Positions 51,629-60,114 of a stretch of 64,000 nt of DNA are shown here, piece after piece. Location: the NCBI RefSeq assembly GCF_001898115.1, contig NZ_MKSQ01000022.1, forward strand, positions 1-64,000, in the 5' to 3' direction. The translations under genes were made by a program, and so were the position numbers. Each line of letters starts with the position of its first letter. The stretch's first letter is position 1. This DNA is from Allobosea sp. 67-29. Its GTDB lineage: Bacteria; Pseudomonadota; Alphaproteobacteria; Rhizobiales; Beijerinckiaceae. The notes beneath the pieces were generated by a model. It was not told the DNA's origin and did no database searches. It saw nothing but the letters and a program-made list of their open reading frames with translations.

Positions 51629-52947
51629 GCCAAACCAATAATCAGGAGCACCTCCGCGATTCCTCGAATCGCGGAGGTGCTCCTGAGGTCGTCACCTTCG
51701 GCTGCCGCCTCAACATCGTCGAGAGCGAGGCGCTCAGGCTCCAGGCGGAAGCGGCGGGCCTGAGGGACATCGCGATCGTCAATTCCTGCGCCGTCACCGC
51801 CGAGGCGACGCGCCAGGCCCGGCAGGCCATCCGCCGGCTCAAGCGTGACGAGCCGCAGCGGCCGGTGATCGTCACCGGCTGCGCCGCGCAGATCGAGCCT
51901 GCCCGCTTCGCGGCAATGCCGGAAACCGACCGTGTCCTCGGCAATGACGAGAAGCTGAGACCCGAGAGCTGGGCGGCGCTCGCCCGCTCGAACAGCCTGG
52001 GCACGCATGCGGCGGAACCTGGCGACAAGCTCGCGGTGGGCGACATCATGACCCGCTCGACCCTGCGCGCGGCGCCGACCGGCCGCCTCGTCGGGCATAC
52101 GCGCGGCTTCGTGCAGGTGCAGAACGGCTGCGACCACCGCTGCACCTTCTGCGTCATCCCCTTCGGCCGCGGCAATTCGCGCTCGCTCCCGACAGCTGAC
52201 GTTCTGGCCCAGTGCCGACGCCTCGTCGAAGCCGGTGCGCAGGAAATCGTGCTGACCGGCGTCGACCTCACCAGCTATGGCCGTGAGCTCCCTGGCGAGC
52301 CGACACTCGGTGCGCTCGCCGGGCAGATTTTGCGCGAGCTTCCCGAGCTGCCGCGCCTGCGTCTCTCCTCGATCGACGCAATCGAGGTCGATGACGCCTT
52401 GCGTGAAGTGATCGCCACCGAAGCGCGGCTGATGCCGCATCTGCATCTGTCCCTGCAGCATGGCGACGACCTCATCCTCAAGCGGATGAAGCGCCGGCAC
52501 GGCCGCGGCGATGCCGTCCGCTTCTGCGGCGAGATGCGGGCCTTACGCCCCGACCTCGTCTTCGGAGCCGACCTGATCGCCGGCTTCCCCACCGAGGACG
52601 AGGCGATGTTCGCCGGCTCGCTGGCGCTGATCGAGGACTGCGGGCTGAGCTATGTCCACGTCTTCCCGTATTCCGCGAGACCCGGCACGCCGGCCGCGCG
52701 CATGCCGCAACTGCCGGGCTCCATGGTGACCGAGCGTGCTGCGCGCCTGCGCGCGGCAGCGGCCGTCGCCCAGCAGCGCCATCTCGATGCGCGCATGGGA
52801 CGCCCCCTATCGGTGCTGACCGAGCGCGGCAATACCGGCCGCGCCGAGGATTTCACGCTGGTCCGCTTCGTCGGCGAGGTCGAGGCCGGGCGGATCGTCT
52901 TGGCCACCGGCCACGCCAGCGACGGACGCGCCTTGCTCGCAGCCTGA
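51625..52947 (+). CDS. mtaB: tRNA t6A37 methylthiotransferase MtaB
   Basis: 440 residues. Radical-SAM enzyme adding a methylthio group to t6A37 of tRNAs decoding ANN codons. UPF0004 domain from VVTFGCRLNIVESEA (about 22), radical-SAM cluster motif GCDHRCTFCVIPFGRG (Cx3Cx2C, about 171-178), and a C-terminal TRAM-like region (about 375-440). The N-terminal 21 residues before VVTFGC come from an intergenic repeat and a 20-bp perfect hairpin, with no other in-frame start codon available apart from GTG at 51616. The rest of the protein is normal. Separated from dapF by 50 bases. Confidence 0.95.
   Translation: MRQTNNQEHLRDSSNRGGAPEVVTFGCRLNIVESEALRLQAEAAGLRDIAIVNSCAVTAEATRQARQAIRRLKRDEPQRPVIVTGCAAQIEPARFAAMPETDRVLGNDEKLRPESWAALARSNSLGTHAAEPGDKLAVGDIMTRSTLRAAPTGRLVGHTRGFVQVQNGCDHRCTFCVIPFGRGNSRSLPTADVLAQCRRLVEAGAQEIVLTGVDLTSYGRELPGEPTLGALAGQILRELPELPRLRLSSIDAIEVDDALREVIATEARLMPHLHLSLQHGDDLILKRMKRRHGRGDAVRFCGEMRALRPDLVFGADLIAGFPTEDEAMFAGSLALIEDCGLSYVHVFPYSARPGTPAARMPQLPGSMVTERAARLRAAAAVAQQRHLDARMGRPLSVLTERGNTGRAEDFTLVRFVGEVEAGRIVLATGHASDGRALLAA
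51642..51686. repeat. Perfect 20-bp hairpin within the 5' end of mtaB
   Basis: Left arm 51642-51661, loop CCTCG (51662-51666), right arm 51667-51686. All 20 pairs match. The left arm contains AGGAG and the right arm GGAGG. It lies 17 bases after the ATG and encodes residues about 6-21. Confidence 0.9.
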
Positions 52948-53103
52948 AGTCCGCCGATCCGAAAAGGGAGCCGCCCCGGTCGCCGATGGGAGGGGGAGTG
53001 ACCGAGGCGGCAGAGCCGTGCCCCGAACGGCAGACTCGGGCGATTAGACGCGCGAGCACCGGAAAAGGTTCATCCCTACCCCAATGTTCTTTCCGGCCTG
53101 CAT

Positions 53104-54294
53104 TCAGTCTGCCGCCGTGATTCTCCCGCTGACGCGTTGCGCCTGGTTGTTGCAGTACCCTCGCGGATTCCAGGGCATCTCGAGCGACTGTCGCTGCCCG
53201 CCGGCATCGCGGGCGCGGACGAGGATCGTCATCGGCCCCGGCTGCTCCGCCCGGAGCTGCGTCTCGAAGCGGCGCCACGCGAACGGCCCCTCGCCCTGTT
53301 GGAGTGGCGTCTCGGTCCAGCTCGTGCCGCCATCGCAGGATAGTTCGAGCCCCACGACAGGCGTCGCGCCGCTCCAGGCGAACCCCGCGATGGTAAGCAA
53401 TTCACCCGCAGCGACGCAGAAACCCGCCGCCGGCCGCGTGAGCAGCGACTTCACCGGCATGTCGGTGATGATGGCAAAATCCTTCGGGTCGATCGGTTCG
53501 CCGGGATGCAAAGGCCGCGTCGGCAGGCGATAGTCGGTGCCGCGCATCTTCTCGCCGTCATGCTCCTGCGGCCGCAGGCTGATGCCGCTCAGCCACTTCT
53601 GCCAGGCCGAGCCGGGATAGCCCGGCGCGACGATGCGCAACGGCCCGCCATGCAGGCGAGGCAAGGGCTCCCCGTTCATGGCGAAGGCGATCAGCGTCTC
53701 CGGAGCCAGCGCCTTGGCGATCGGCAGGCCGCGCGACAGCGCCGCTCTCTCCGGCTTGTCGATCTGCCGATCCGGCGCATGATGTCCGGTATAGACGGCG
53801 CTCGGCTTCACGCCCGCATGCCTCAGCAGTTCGCCCAGCCTGACCCCGGTCCAGCGCGCGCAGCCGACCGCCCCCAGCCGCCACTGCAATCCGTCCGTCG
53901 CCGGGGAGAATTGCGAGCGGCCGTTGCCGGCGCATTCCAGAACGGCCGTTACGGTGACGGTCTCGAAGGCATCCTTGAGTTCGGGCAGCGTCCAAACCGT
54001 CGGCCGCTCGACCTCGCCATCGATCGTCAGGGTCCAGGCACTCTCATCCGCAATATCCGGCAAGGCGCCGTTGTTGCGGATGAAGAAGGCGTCGACCGGC
54101 GTGATCGCCTCGTCGAGCAGATCGAGCGGCGGCTCGGCGTTCAACGCCTCCTCGTCATGCACATGCAGGCCCGGCTTGAGCCTCCGCAGCAGCGGCAATT
54201 CGATCAGGCGTCGAGGCAAGAGCGGGTCGTCTCCGGTGGCGGCATCGCCCGCGAACAGACACCATGCCTCGCCCGCTGTCGACCTCGCCGCCAC
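53104..54294 (-). CDS. Sulfite oxidase-like molybdoenzyme
   Basis: About 396 residues. The N-terminus is uncertain; the GTG at 54294 lies one base after the upstream gene's stop codon, and other in-frame starts exist further in. Moco domain starts at AEPPLDLLDEAITPVDAFFI; the cysteine ligand is in VLECAGNGRSQFSPATDGLQ (about 135). C-terminal dimerisation domain with VVGLELSCDGGTSWTETPL (about 325-343). Resembles the soluble sulfite dehydrogenases/oxidases that convert sulfite to sulfate; no signal peptide is visible with this start, so it may be cytosolic. Same strand as the acyl-CoA ligase. Confidence 0.83.
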   Translation of the reverse strand: MAARSTAGEAWCLFAGDAATGDDPLLPRRLIELPLLRRLKPGLHVHDEEALNAEPPLDLLDEAITPVDAFFIRNNGALPDIADESAWTLTIDGEVERPTVWTLPELKDAFETVTVTAVLECAGNGRSQFSPATDGLQWRLGAVGCARWTGVRLGELLRHAGVKPSAVYTGHHAPDRQIDKPERAALSRGLPIAKALAPETLIAFAMNGEPLPRLHGGPLRIVAPGYPGSAWQKWLSGISLRPQEHDGEKMRGTDYRLPTRPLHPGEPIDPKDFAIITDMPVKSLLTRPAAGFCVAAGELLTIAGFAWSGATPVVGLELSCDGGTSWTETPLQQGEGPFAWRRFETQLRAEQPGPMTILVRARDAGGQRQSLEMPWNPRGYCNNQAQRVSGRITAAD

Positions 54295-54295
54295 G

Positions 54296-56011
54296 TCAAC
54301 GCTTGGCGACGATCTCCTCCCGCAGCGCCCGGCGCAGCACCTTGCCGACATTGGTCTTGGGCAGGCTCTCGCGGAAGAAGATCTGCTTCGGCACCTTGTA
54401 GCCGGTCAGGTTCTCCTTGCAGTAGGCGCGAAGTTCGTCGGTCGTCAGCGTCTCGTCCCTGCGCACGACGAAGGCGGCGACCACTTCGCCGGAATGCTCG
54501 TCGGGCAGGCCGATGACGGCCGATTCCAGCACGCCCGGATTCGCGGCCAGGACATCCTCGACCTCGTTCGGATAGACGTTGAAGCCCGAGACCAGGATCA
54601 TGTCCTTCATCCGGTCGACGATCCGGAACTGGCCGTCCGGCAGCATCACTCCGATGTCGCCGGAGCGGAAATAGCCATCGGCGGTCATGGCCTTGAGGGT
54701 CTCGTCCGGCCGGTTCCAGTAGCCCCGCATCACCTGCGGGCCGCGGATGCAGATCTCTCCCGCTTCGCCGGGCGGCACGTCGCTGCCGTCGGCATCGCGG
54801 ATCACGATGTCGGTCGAGGGAATCGGATAGCCGATCGTTCCCGAGAACTCCTGGATGTCCGGCCGGTTGATCGTCGCGACCGGCGAGGTTTCGGAGAGCC
54901 CATAGCCCTCGATGATCGGCCTGCCGGTGACCGCCTTCCACTGCTTGGCGACCGCCGCCTGGGTTGCCATGCCGCCGGCCACGGCGAAGCGCAACTCGCT
55001 GAAATCGACGGTGCCGATGTCGGGGTGGTTGGCGAGCGCGTTGTAGAGCGTGTTGACGCCGGAGATCAGCGTGAAGCGGCTGGCCTTCAAAGTCTTGACG
55101 AAGCCGGGGATGTCGCGCGGATTGGCGATCAGAAGGCTCTTGGCGCCGATCCGCAGGAGGAACAGGCAGCAGCAGGTCAGCGCGAAGATATGATAGAGCG
55201 GAAGCGCCGTCACCATCACGTGCTGATAGGCCGTGCGGCCCTGAGGCGGCTCCAGGACCCATTCGAGCCACAGGCCGGCCTGCTGCACGTTGGCCGCGAC
55301 GTTGCGGTGCGTCAGAGTGGCCCCCTTGGCGACGCCGGTCGTTCCCCCCGTATATTGCAGGAAGGCGACGTCCTCCGGCGCGATGGCGACCGGCTCGATC
55401 CTCGCCGCCTCCTGCAGAATCCGGTGCAGCGTCACCGCGCCGGGCAGGACGAAGGGCCTGACCACCTTCTTGATTCGGCGAGCGACGAAATTGACGATAG
55501 CCCCTTTGAAGCCCATCAGATCGCCGGCCGTCGCGATGACGATGGCATCGAGCTTCAGATGCGGCTTCGCCTCCTCGACCACATGGGCGAAGTTCTCGAT
55601 CACCACGAGGATGCGTGCGCCCGCGTCGTTGATCTGGTGCGTGAGTTCGCGAGCCGTATAAAGCGGGTTGACGTTGACCACGGTGAAGCCACCGAGCAGC
55701 GTCCCGAAGAGAGCCGCCGGATAGGCAAGGATGTTCGGCATCATCAGCGCGACGCGGTCCCCCTTCCGCAGACCCTTTGCCTGCAGCCACCCGGCGAAAG
55801 CCTCCGCGGCGCGCAGCGTCTCGGCGAAGGTGATCGTCTTTCCGAAGCTCTCGAAGGCGGGCCGGCCGGCATAGCCTGCGCAGGACGAGCGGATCAGATC
55901 GGCAAGCGTGCCGATTTTCGCCTCGTCGAGCTCATGCGGAACCGCCGGCGGATAGTGAGCAAGCCAAGGACGCGCATCCTGGGCGGATTGCGCGACGCCG
56001 GTCGCAGTCAT
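54296..56011 (-). CDS. fadD: Long-chain fatty acid-CoA ligase
   Basis: 571 residues from ATG at 56011, with GGGAGGAG upstream. Activates fatty acids with ATP and CoA via an acyl-adenylate. AMP-binding motifs: FLQYTGGTTGVAKGATLTHR (P-loop, about 211-230), EGYGLSETSPVATINRP, GYFRSGDIGVMLPDGQFRIV, RMKDMILVSGFNVYPNEVED, and the C-terminal catalytic Lys in KTNVGKVLRRALREE. The segment from residue 1 to about 50 is typical of cytosolic FadD. Its stop codon is directly followed by the molybdoenzyme start. Confidence 0.93.
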   Translation of the reverse strand: MTATGVAQSAQDARPWLAHYPPAVPHELDEAKIGTLADLIRSSCAGYAGRPAFESFGKTITFAETLRAAEAFAGWLQAKGLRKGDRVALMMPNILAYPAALFGTLLGGFTVVNVNPLYTARELTHQINDAGARILVVIENFAHVVEEAKPHLKLDAIVIATAGDLMGFKGAIVNFVARRIKKVVRPFVLPGAVTLHRILQEAARIEPVAIAPEDVAFLQYTGGTTGVAKGATLTHRNVAANVQQAGLWLEWVLEPPQGRTAYQHVMVTALPLYHIFALTCCCLFLLRIGAKSLLIANPRDIPGFVKTLKASRFTLISGVNTLYNALANHPDIGTVDFSELRFAVAGGMATQAAVAKQWKAVTGRPIIEGYGLSETSPVATINRPDIQEFSGTIGYPIPSTDIVIRDADGSDVPPGEAGEICIRGPQVMRGYWNRPDETLKAMTADGYFRSGDIGVMLPDGQFRIVDRMKDMILVSGFNVYPNEVEDVLAANPGVLESAVIGLPDEHSGEVVAAFVVRRDETLTTDELRAYCKENLTGYKVPKQIFFRESLPKTNVGKVLRRALREEIVAKR

Positions 56012-56169
56012 GGACTCCTCCCTCTCGCCCGCCCGGCTTGCTCGCGCAACGCAGCGGCAGGCTTTTTTGTATTCGTTAGAGTGCGGAACGACGGGTCCGT
56101 GCGCAAGCGCCGTCTCCATCGTTCCGCGAAACGTTCATATATAAACCTTTCATCGCGGAAAGAGACAAG

Positions 56170-56193
56170 CCCTGCTGCGAGCCCGCCGCAGGG
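56170..56193 (-). terminator. Weak hairpin after EF-G-like gene
   Basis: Minus strand: CCCTGC-n12-GCAGGG with an alternative inner CTGCG/CGCAG stem, then TTGTCTCTTT. Placed 24 bases after the EF-G-like stop codon. Weak stem and mixed tail, so uncertain. Confidence 0.35.
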
Positions 56194-56216
56194 TTATCCG
56201 TATCGGGCGGGCCCGC

Positions 56217-58295
56217 TCAGCGCGCTTGCGCGAGCGCCTGGGCCGATACCACCGCATCCGCCGGCTTGCCTGCGAGCTCCGCCAGATGGTCGAAGCGGGC
56301 GCTGAAGGAACCGACCCCCGAAGTCGCCGAGCGCAGCTCGACGATCAGCCCCGGCATCTCGGCTTCCGGCAGCAGGGCGTTGATCTGGTCCCAGCCGCGC
56401 CAGCCCGGGCGCGTATCGTAGCCGAGAATCTGCCCGCGTCGGGCCGAAATCAGCGCCGAAGCGCGCGACATCGCCTCCGAGGGGATGACGACCTCGACCG
56501 AGAGGACCGGCTCCAGCAGCACCGGCTTGGCCTGCGGCATCGCCTCCTGCATGGCCAGCCTCGCGGCCTGTCGGAAAGCCATGTCGGAGGAATCGACCGT
56601 GTGATAGGAGCCGTCCGTCAAGGTCACGGCGACATCGACGACCGGAAAGCCCAGCGGCCCCCGCTCGCAATAGTCACGCATGCCGGCCTCGACCGAGCCG
56701 ATATACTGGCGCGGCACCACCCCGCCGCTGATCTTGTCGACGAAGCGGATTCCCTCCCCCCGCGGCAACCCCGCCACCTCGATCACCACGTCGCCGTACT
56801 GGCCGTGGCCGCCGCTCTGCTTGCGGTGCCGCCCGCGCGCGCCCGCCTGCCCGCGGATCGTCTCGCGATAGCCGATCTGTGGCGGCTTGCTGGTGACGGT
56901 GACGCCATAGCGCCCCGCAAGCTTCTCCAGCGTGACACGCAGATGCATCTCGCCCTGGCCGGAGAGCCGCGTCTCGCCCAACTCCGGCACCTGGGTGACG
57001 AGCAGCGCGGTATCCTCCTCCGCGATCTTCTGCAGCGCGGCGGCCAGGCGGACATCGTCCTTTCGGTCGTTCACCGCGATGGCGAGCGTATGCACCGGCT
57101 CGGGCGGCGCGACCGCGCTGATCACGGCGGCGCGCTGCTTGCCGAGCATGAAGGCCTCGCCCGTACCGATGCCGTCGAGCTTGGCGAAACCGGCGACCTC
57201 GCCCTCCGCGGCGGCGGGCTTGCGGCTCTGCTCGCTGCCCTTCAGCGCAACGATGCCGGCGATCCGGGTCTCGACCCCGCCGGAGGACGTGACGACGTCG
57301 CCCTCGGAGAGCCTGCCGCGCATGACGCGGGCCAGCGAGAGCTTGCCGCCCTGCCCCGCATGCCAGCTCTTCATCACCTGCGCCAGCGGCGGCCCGTCCT
57401 CGACGACGCCGATGCGGCCGCGCGTCTCGGCAAGCCCCGGCGCCTCGTGCCGCAAAGCCTTGAGCAGGCGCGTCACGCCGTTGCCGCGCTCGGCCGCGCC
57501 GATCAGCACCGGCACGACATGGCGATGCTGCAGCTCGCGGGCGAGATCGTCGAAGATGCGGTCCCGGGGCGGCTCCATGTCGCCGAGCAGTTCCTCCATC
57601 AGTTCGTCGTCGTAATCGGCGAGCTTCTCCAGCATCGAGAAGCGGGCATCCTTCTCGCGGCCGCTCTCGTCGACCGCGAGCGGCACGATCTCGCTCGGGG
57701 CATGCTCGCGATAGATGAAGGCCCGCTCCAGCGCGAGGTCGATGAACCCCACCGCGATGCCGTTCTTCCAGATCGGAATCTGGCGCAGCAGCAGCGGCGT
57801 GCGCGAGGCGCGCTGCAGGATGGCGAGCGTCTCGCGTACCCGGCGCGCGGCCGTGTCGATCTTGTTGAGGAAGAGAAAGCGCGGGATGTCGGCCTCTTCG
57901 AGCTCCCGCAGAACCAGTTCCAGCGCCGGCGCCTTGCGGTCGTCCGCCTCGCAGACGACGACGGCTGCGTCGACCGCCGGCAGGACATGGCGCATCTCGT
58001 GCAGGAACTCGACCGAACCCGGGCAATCGATGAACTGGAAGGTATCGCCGAGGAAGTCGACGCTGGCGACATTGGGCTCGACGCTCATCTGATGCGCCCG
58101 CGCCTCGGCCGAGGCATCGCCGACCGTGTTGCCGGTCTTGACCGAGCCGGTGCGCGAAAGCGCGCCGCAGCGCATCAGGATGCTTTCGAGCAGCGTCGTC
58201 TTGCCGCTCTGGAAGGGGCCGACGAGCGCGACGCATCGCGGCCCCGCGCCTCGGGTGCCGGGTGCTGCGTCTCCCTTGCCGTTCTGGGTGGCCAT
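56217..58295 (-). CDS. Elongation factor G-like GTPase (EF-G paralogue)
   Basis: 692 residues from ATG at 58295 with AAGGAGGA upstream. Has all five EF-G domains: GTPase with VALVGPFQSGKTTLLESIL (P-loop), IDCPGSVEFLHEMRHVLPAV (G3) and FLNKIDTAARR (G4), then the barrel domain and domains III-V with the IGYRETIRGQAGARGRHRKQ and YEPVLSVEVVIPSE-type segments. The P-loop and G3 differ from canonical EF-G (DTPGH). The catalytic His after the Gly of G3 is Ser here. Belongs to the EF-G-like proteins of alphaproteobacteria, function unknown; a ribosome-associated GTPase is a reasonable guess. Confidence 0.88.
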   Translation of the reverse strand: MATQNGKGDAAPGTRGAGPRCVALVGPFQSGKTTLLESILMRCGALSRTGSVKTGNTVGDASAEARAHQMSVEPNVASVDFLGDTFQFIDCPGSVEFLHEMRHVLPAVDAAVVVCEADDRKAPALELVLRELEEADIPRFLFLNKIDTAARRVRETLAILQRASRTPLLLRQIPIWKNGIAVGFIDLALERAFIYREHAPSEIVPLAVDESGREKDARFSMLEKLADYDDELMEELLGDMEPPRDRIFDDLARELQHRHVVPVLIGAAERGNGVTRLLKALRHEAPGLAETRGRIGVVEDGPPLAQVMKSWHAGQGGKLSLARVMRGRLSEGDVVTSSGGVETRIAGIVALKGSEQSRKPAAAEGEVAGFAKLDGIGTGEAFMLGKQRAAVISAVAPPEPVHTLAIAVNDRKDDVRLAAALQKIAEEDTALLVTQVPELGETRLSGQGEMHLRVTLEKLAGRYGVTVTSKPPQIGYRETIRGQAGARGRHRKQSGGHGQYGDVVIEVAGLPRGEGIRFVDKISGGVVPRQYIGSVEAGMRDYCERGPLGFPVVDVAVTLTDGSYHTVDSSDMAFRQAARLAMQEAMPQAKPVLLEPVLSVEVVIPSEAMSRASALISARRGQILGYDTRPGWRGWDQINALLPEAEMPGLIVELRSATSGVGSFSARFDHLAELAGKPADAVVSAQALAQAR

Positions 58296-58515
58296 GACGT
58301 CCTCCTTCGGGTTGGACCGCGGGGACGAAAGGTTTTGACCTCGCATCGGCGCGGCTGGAGGCCGGCGCATCGGGAGAAAGCCCCGCGGCACCGGTCGGGC
58401 GGCGGTCGCACCGGCCCGAACGCGCCGGGCGGCCGTCGAAGAGGCATGTCAGGTAAGGTTCGCGCCGTTCGCAGCCGGCCGCAAGGAGATTATGTGCCGC
58501 GCTGCGGCACAGCCG

Positions 58516-58890
58516 TCAGACGCCTCCGGTCTCCTTATGCTCTCGCGGCGCGGGCGCAACGGCCTGCCCGGCCTCGCTCATCCGTTTCAGCCGGCTGAGC
58601 ATGGCGGCCGCATAGGCGGCATAAGGACCGATCCAGCGTTCGTGGATGCCGTGGATCGGCAGCGCGTCGAGATGGTTCCAGCGTTCGCGACCGCGCCGCT
58701 CGACGATCACCAGCCCCGCCTCCTCCAGGACCTTGAGATGCTGCATCACCGTGCAGCGGTCGAGCTCCGGCAGGAGCTCGCACAGCATACCGGTGGTGCG
58801 GGGGCCGCCCTTCAGCACATCGACCATACGGCGTCGGGTGCGGTGCCCGAGAGCCTTGAAGAGGGCGTCGTCTTCGTCATCCGTTGACAT
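58516..58890 (-). CDS. ArsR family transcriptional regulator
   Basis: 124 residues. Winged HTH: LFKALGHRTRRRMVDVLKGG at the start, LDRCTVMQHLKVLEEAGLVI as recognition helix region (about 43-62). Not a metal sensor by its cysteines. It is divergently transcribed from an SRPBCC gene, a very common pairing in which the regulator controls its START-like partner. The palindrome TGTTATA-aatc-TATAACA overlaps its own start codon, so it likely represses itself. No ribosome site is visible before the ATG. Confidence 0.88.
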   Translation of the reverse strand: MSTDDEDDALFKALGHRTRRRMVDVLKGGPRTTGMLCELLPELDRCTVMQHLKVLEEAGLVIVERRGRERWNHLDALPIHGIHERWIGPYAAYAAAMLSRLKRMSEAGQAVAPAPREHKETGGV

Positions 58891-58907
58891 GTTATAAATC
58901 TATAACA
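58890..58907. promoter_or_regulatory. ArsR operator overlapping the arsR-like start codon
   Basis: TGTTATA-aatc-TATAACA, perfect 7-bp arms. The first base is the first base of the arsR-like ATG on the minus strand. The SRPBCC start is 31 bases further on. Confidence 0.65.
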
Positions 58908-58937
58908 TAATAGCGGGCACAGCAAGGGAGGGCACCG

Positions 58938-59411
58938 ATGGAACCGCAGATGGATCTGAAATTTTCGGTGGCCGGGCGCATCGCCAAGCCGGTCGCCGAA
59001 GTCTTCGAGGCGGTGGTGAACCCCGACCGCCTCTCGCATTTCTTCACCACCGGCGGCGCCGAGGGCCGGATCGAGACCGGCGCGGTCGTCACCTGGGATT
59101 TCCACGACTTCCCCGGCGCCTTTCCGGTCCAGGTCGTCGAAGTCGAGAAGGACAGGCGCATCGTCCTGCGCTGGGGCTCGGCCGAGGCGACGCCCGATCC
59201 TGCCGGCAGCCGCGAAACCACCGTGACCATGACCTTCGAGCCGCTCGACGACGGCCGAACCCTTGTCCGGATTTCGGAAGAAGGCTGGTCGCAGACGCAG
59301 GAAGGGCTCAAGGCCTCCTACGGCAATTGCGAGGGCTGGACCGGCATGCTCTGCGCCATGAAGGCCTGGCTGGAGCACGGCCTGAATCTGCGCGAGGGAT
59401 TTTACAAGTAG
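58938..59411 (+). CDS. SRPBCC (AHSA1-type) domain protein
   Basis: 157 residues. START/Bet v1-like fold of the AHSA1 group: DLKFSVAGRIAKPVAEVFEA, VWD-type VVTWDFHDFPGAFPVQVVEV, RRIVLRWGS and NCEGWTGMLCAMKAWLEHGL near the end. These proteins form a hydrophobic cavity and may bind lipids or aromatic ligands. Strong ribosome site GGGAGGG before the ATG. Confidence 0.9.
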   Translation: MEPQMDLKFSVAGRIAKPVAEVFEAVVNPDRLSHFFTTGGAEGRIETGAVVTWDFHDFPGAFPVQVVEVEKDRRIVLRWGSAEATPDPAGSRETTVTMTFEPLDDGRTLVRISEEGWSQTQEGLKASYGNCEGWTGMLCAMKAWLEHGLNLREGFYK

Positions 59412-59572
59412 CGAGGGGTTTGGCGAGCGAGGTGCCGCAACGCGTGACCGCTATGGGTCGAATGCAAGCCTTGCCGCCTCGCCAGCGAAACGGCTAATGG
59501 AATGGCTAGAGGACACTTGGTGTCTATACTTTAGCCCGCTATCTTAACGGCATTGTTTCGTGAGAGATAGCC

Positions 59573-59779
59573 GTGGCTGACTTGCTGAGAGCGTTGGTCC
59601 AAGAGTTTAAGGAAAGCTGCCGCCTCTGGGCTAGTTGGCGCGGCTTATTACTCCTTGGCGTGATCTTGTTTTTCAATGCAGCGATAAAAGAGCCTTATAG
59701 AGGCATAGAATTCGTTTTATTATTGGCATCCTTGTCTTGCTTGGGCGCTCTATGGTTCTGGTGGAGAGAACGTCGATAA
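59573..59779 (+). CDS. Small membrane protein of foreign codon use
   Basis: 68 residues from a GTG at 59573. Two hydrophobic segments (about 23-36 and 45-63) joined by KEPYRGIEF; the ends are polar and the C-terminus is Arg-rich (WWRERR). Codons such as TTA, ATA and AGA, which neighbours avoid, occur repeatedly, so it seems acquired. Repeat GCTATCT (59538-59544) / AGATAGC (59565-59571) overlaps the ribosome-binding region GAGAGATAG. No family recognised; orphan gene. Confidence 0.55.
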   Translation: MADLLRALVQEFKESCRLWASWRGLLLLGVILFFNAAIKEPYRGIEFVLLLASLSCLGALWFWWRERR

Positions 59780-60114
59780 CCGATTGAGAGCAGAACTTTT
59801 TATGCAGCGCTTTCCTAGAGCGATATGGCAATATCGATCTAAATAAATCTACGATAAAGATTTATTATCCTTACTAACATATATAATTGCGTCTATGACA
59901 AATGCAGTTAGCACGAATACTAAAAGAGCCAAACATATTTGATCTCGAATACGTCATTCGAAATCAAAATAATTACCAATATGCCAGATACAGCAAATGA
60001 TAACTTATTGTTGGAACTCATGTGACCCACGGCGTTCGTTCCCAACGACCTTGCGGCGTCGTGCGGCAATATGGAGAGGCGATGCAAGGTCTGCCATGGG
60101 CCGAAACCAGCCTC
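59780..60114. other. 335-bp AT-rich region without genes
   Basis: Markedly lower GC than the rest of the window. Contains hairpin repeats CGATAT-ggca-ATATCG (59821-59836) and AATAAATCT-n7-AGATTTATT (59842-59866). No coding frame with support. It ends close to the SDR stop codon, after which composition returns to normal. Confidence 0.6.

Noticed and set aside
54204..55790. Open frame in another register of the acyl-CoA ligase
   Set aside because: Shares the DNA of fadD, has Arg/Gly-rich random composition, and no ribosome site.
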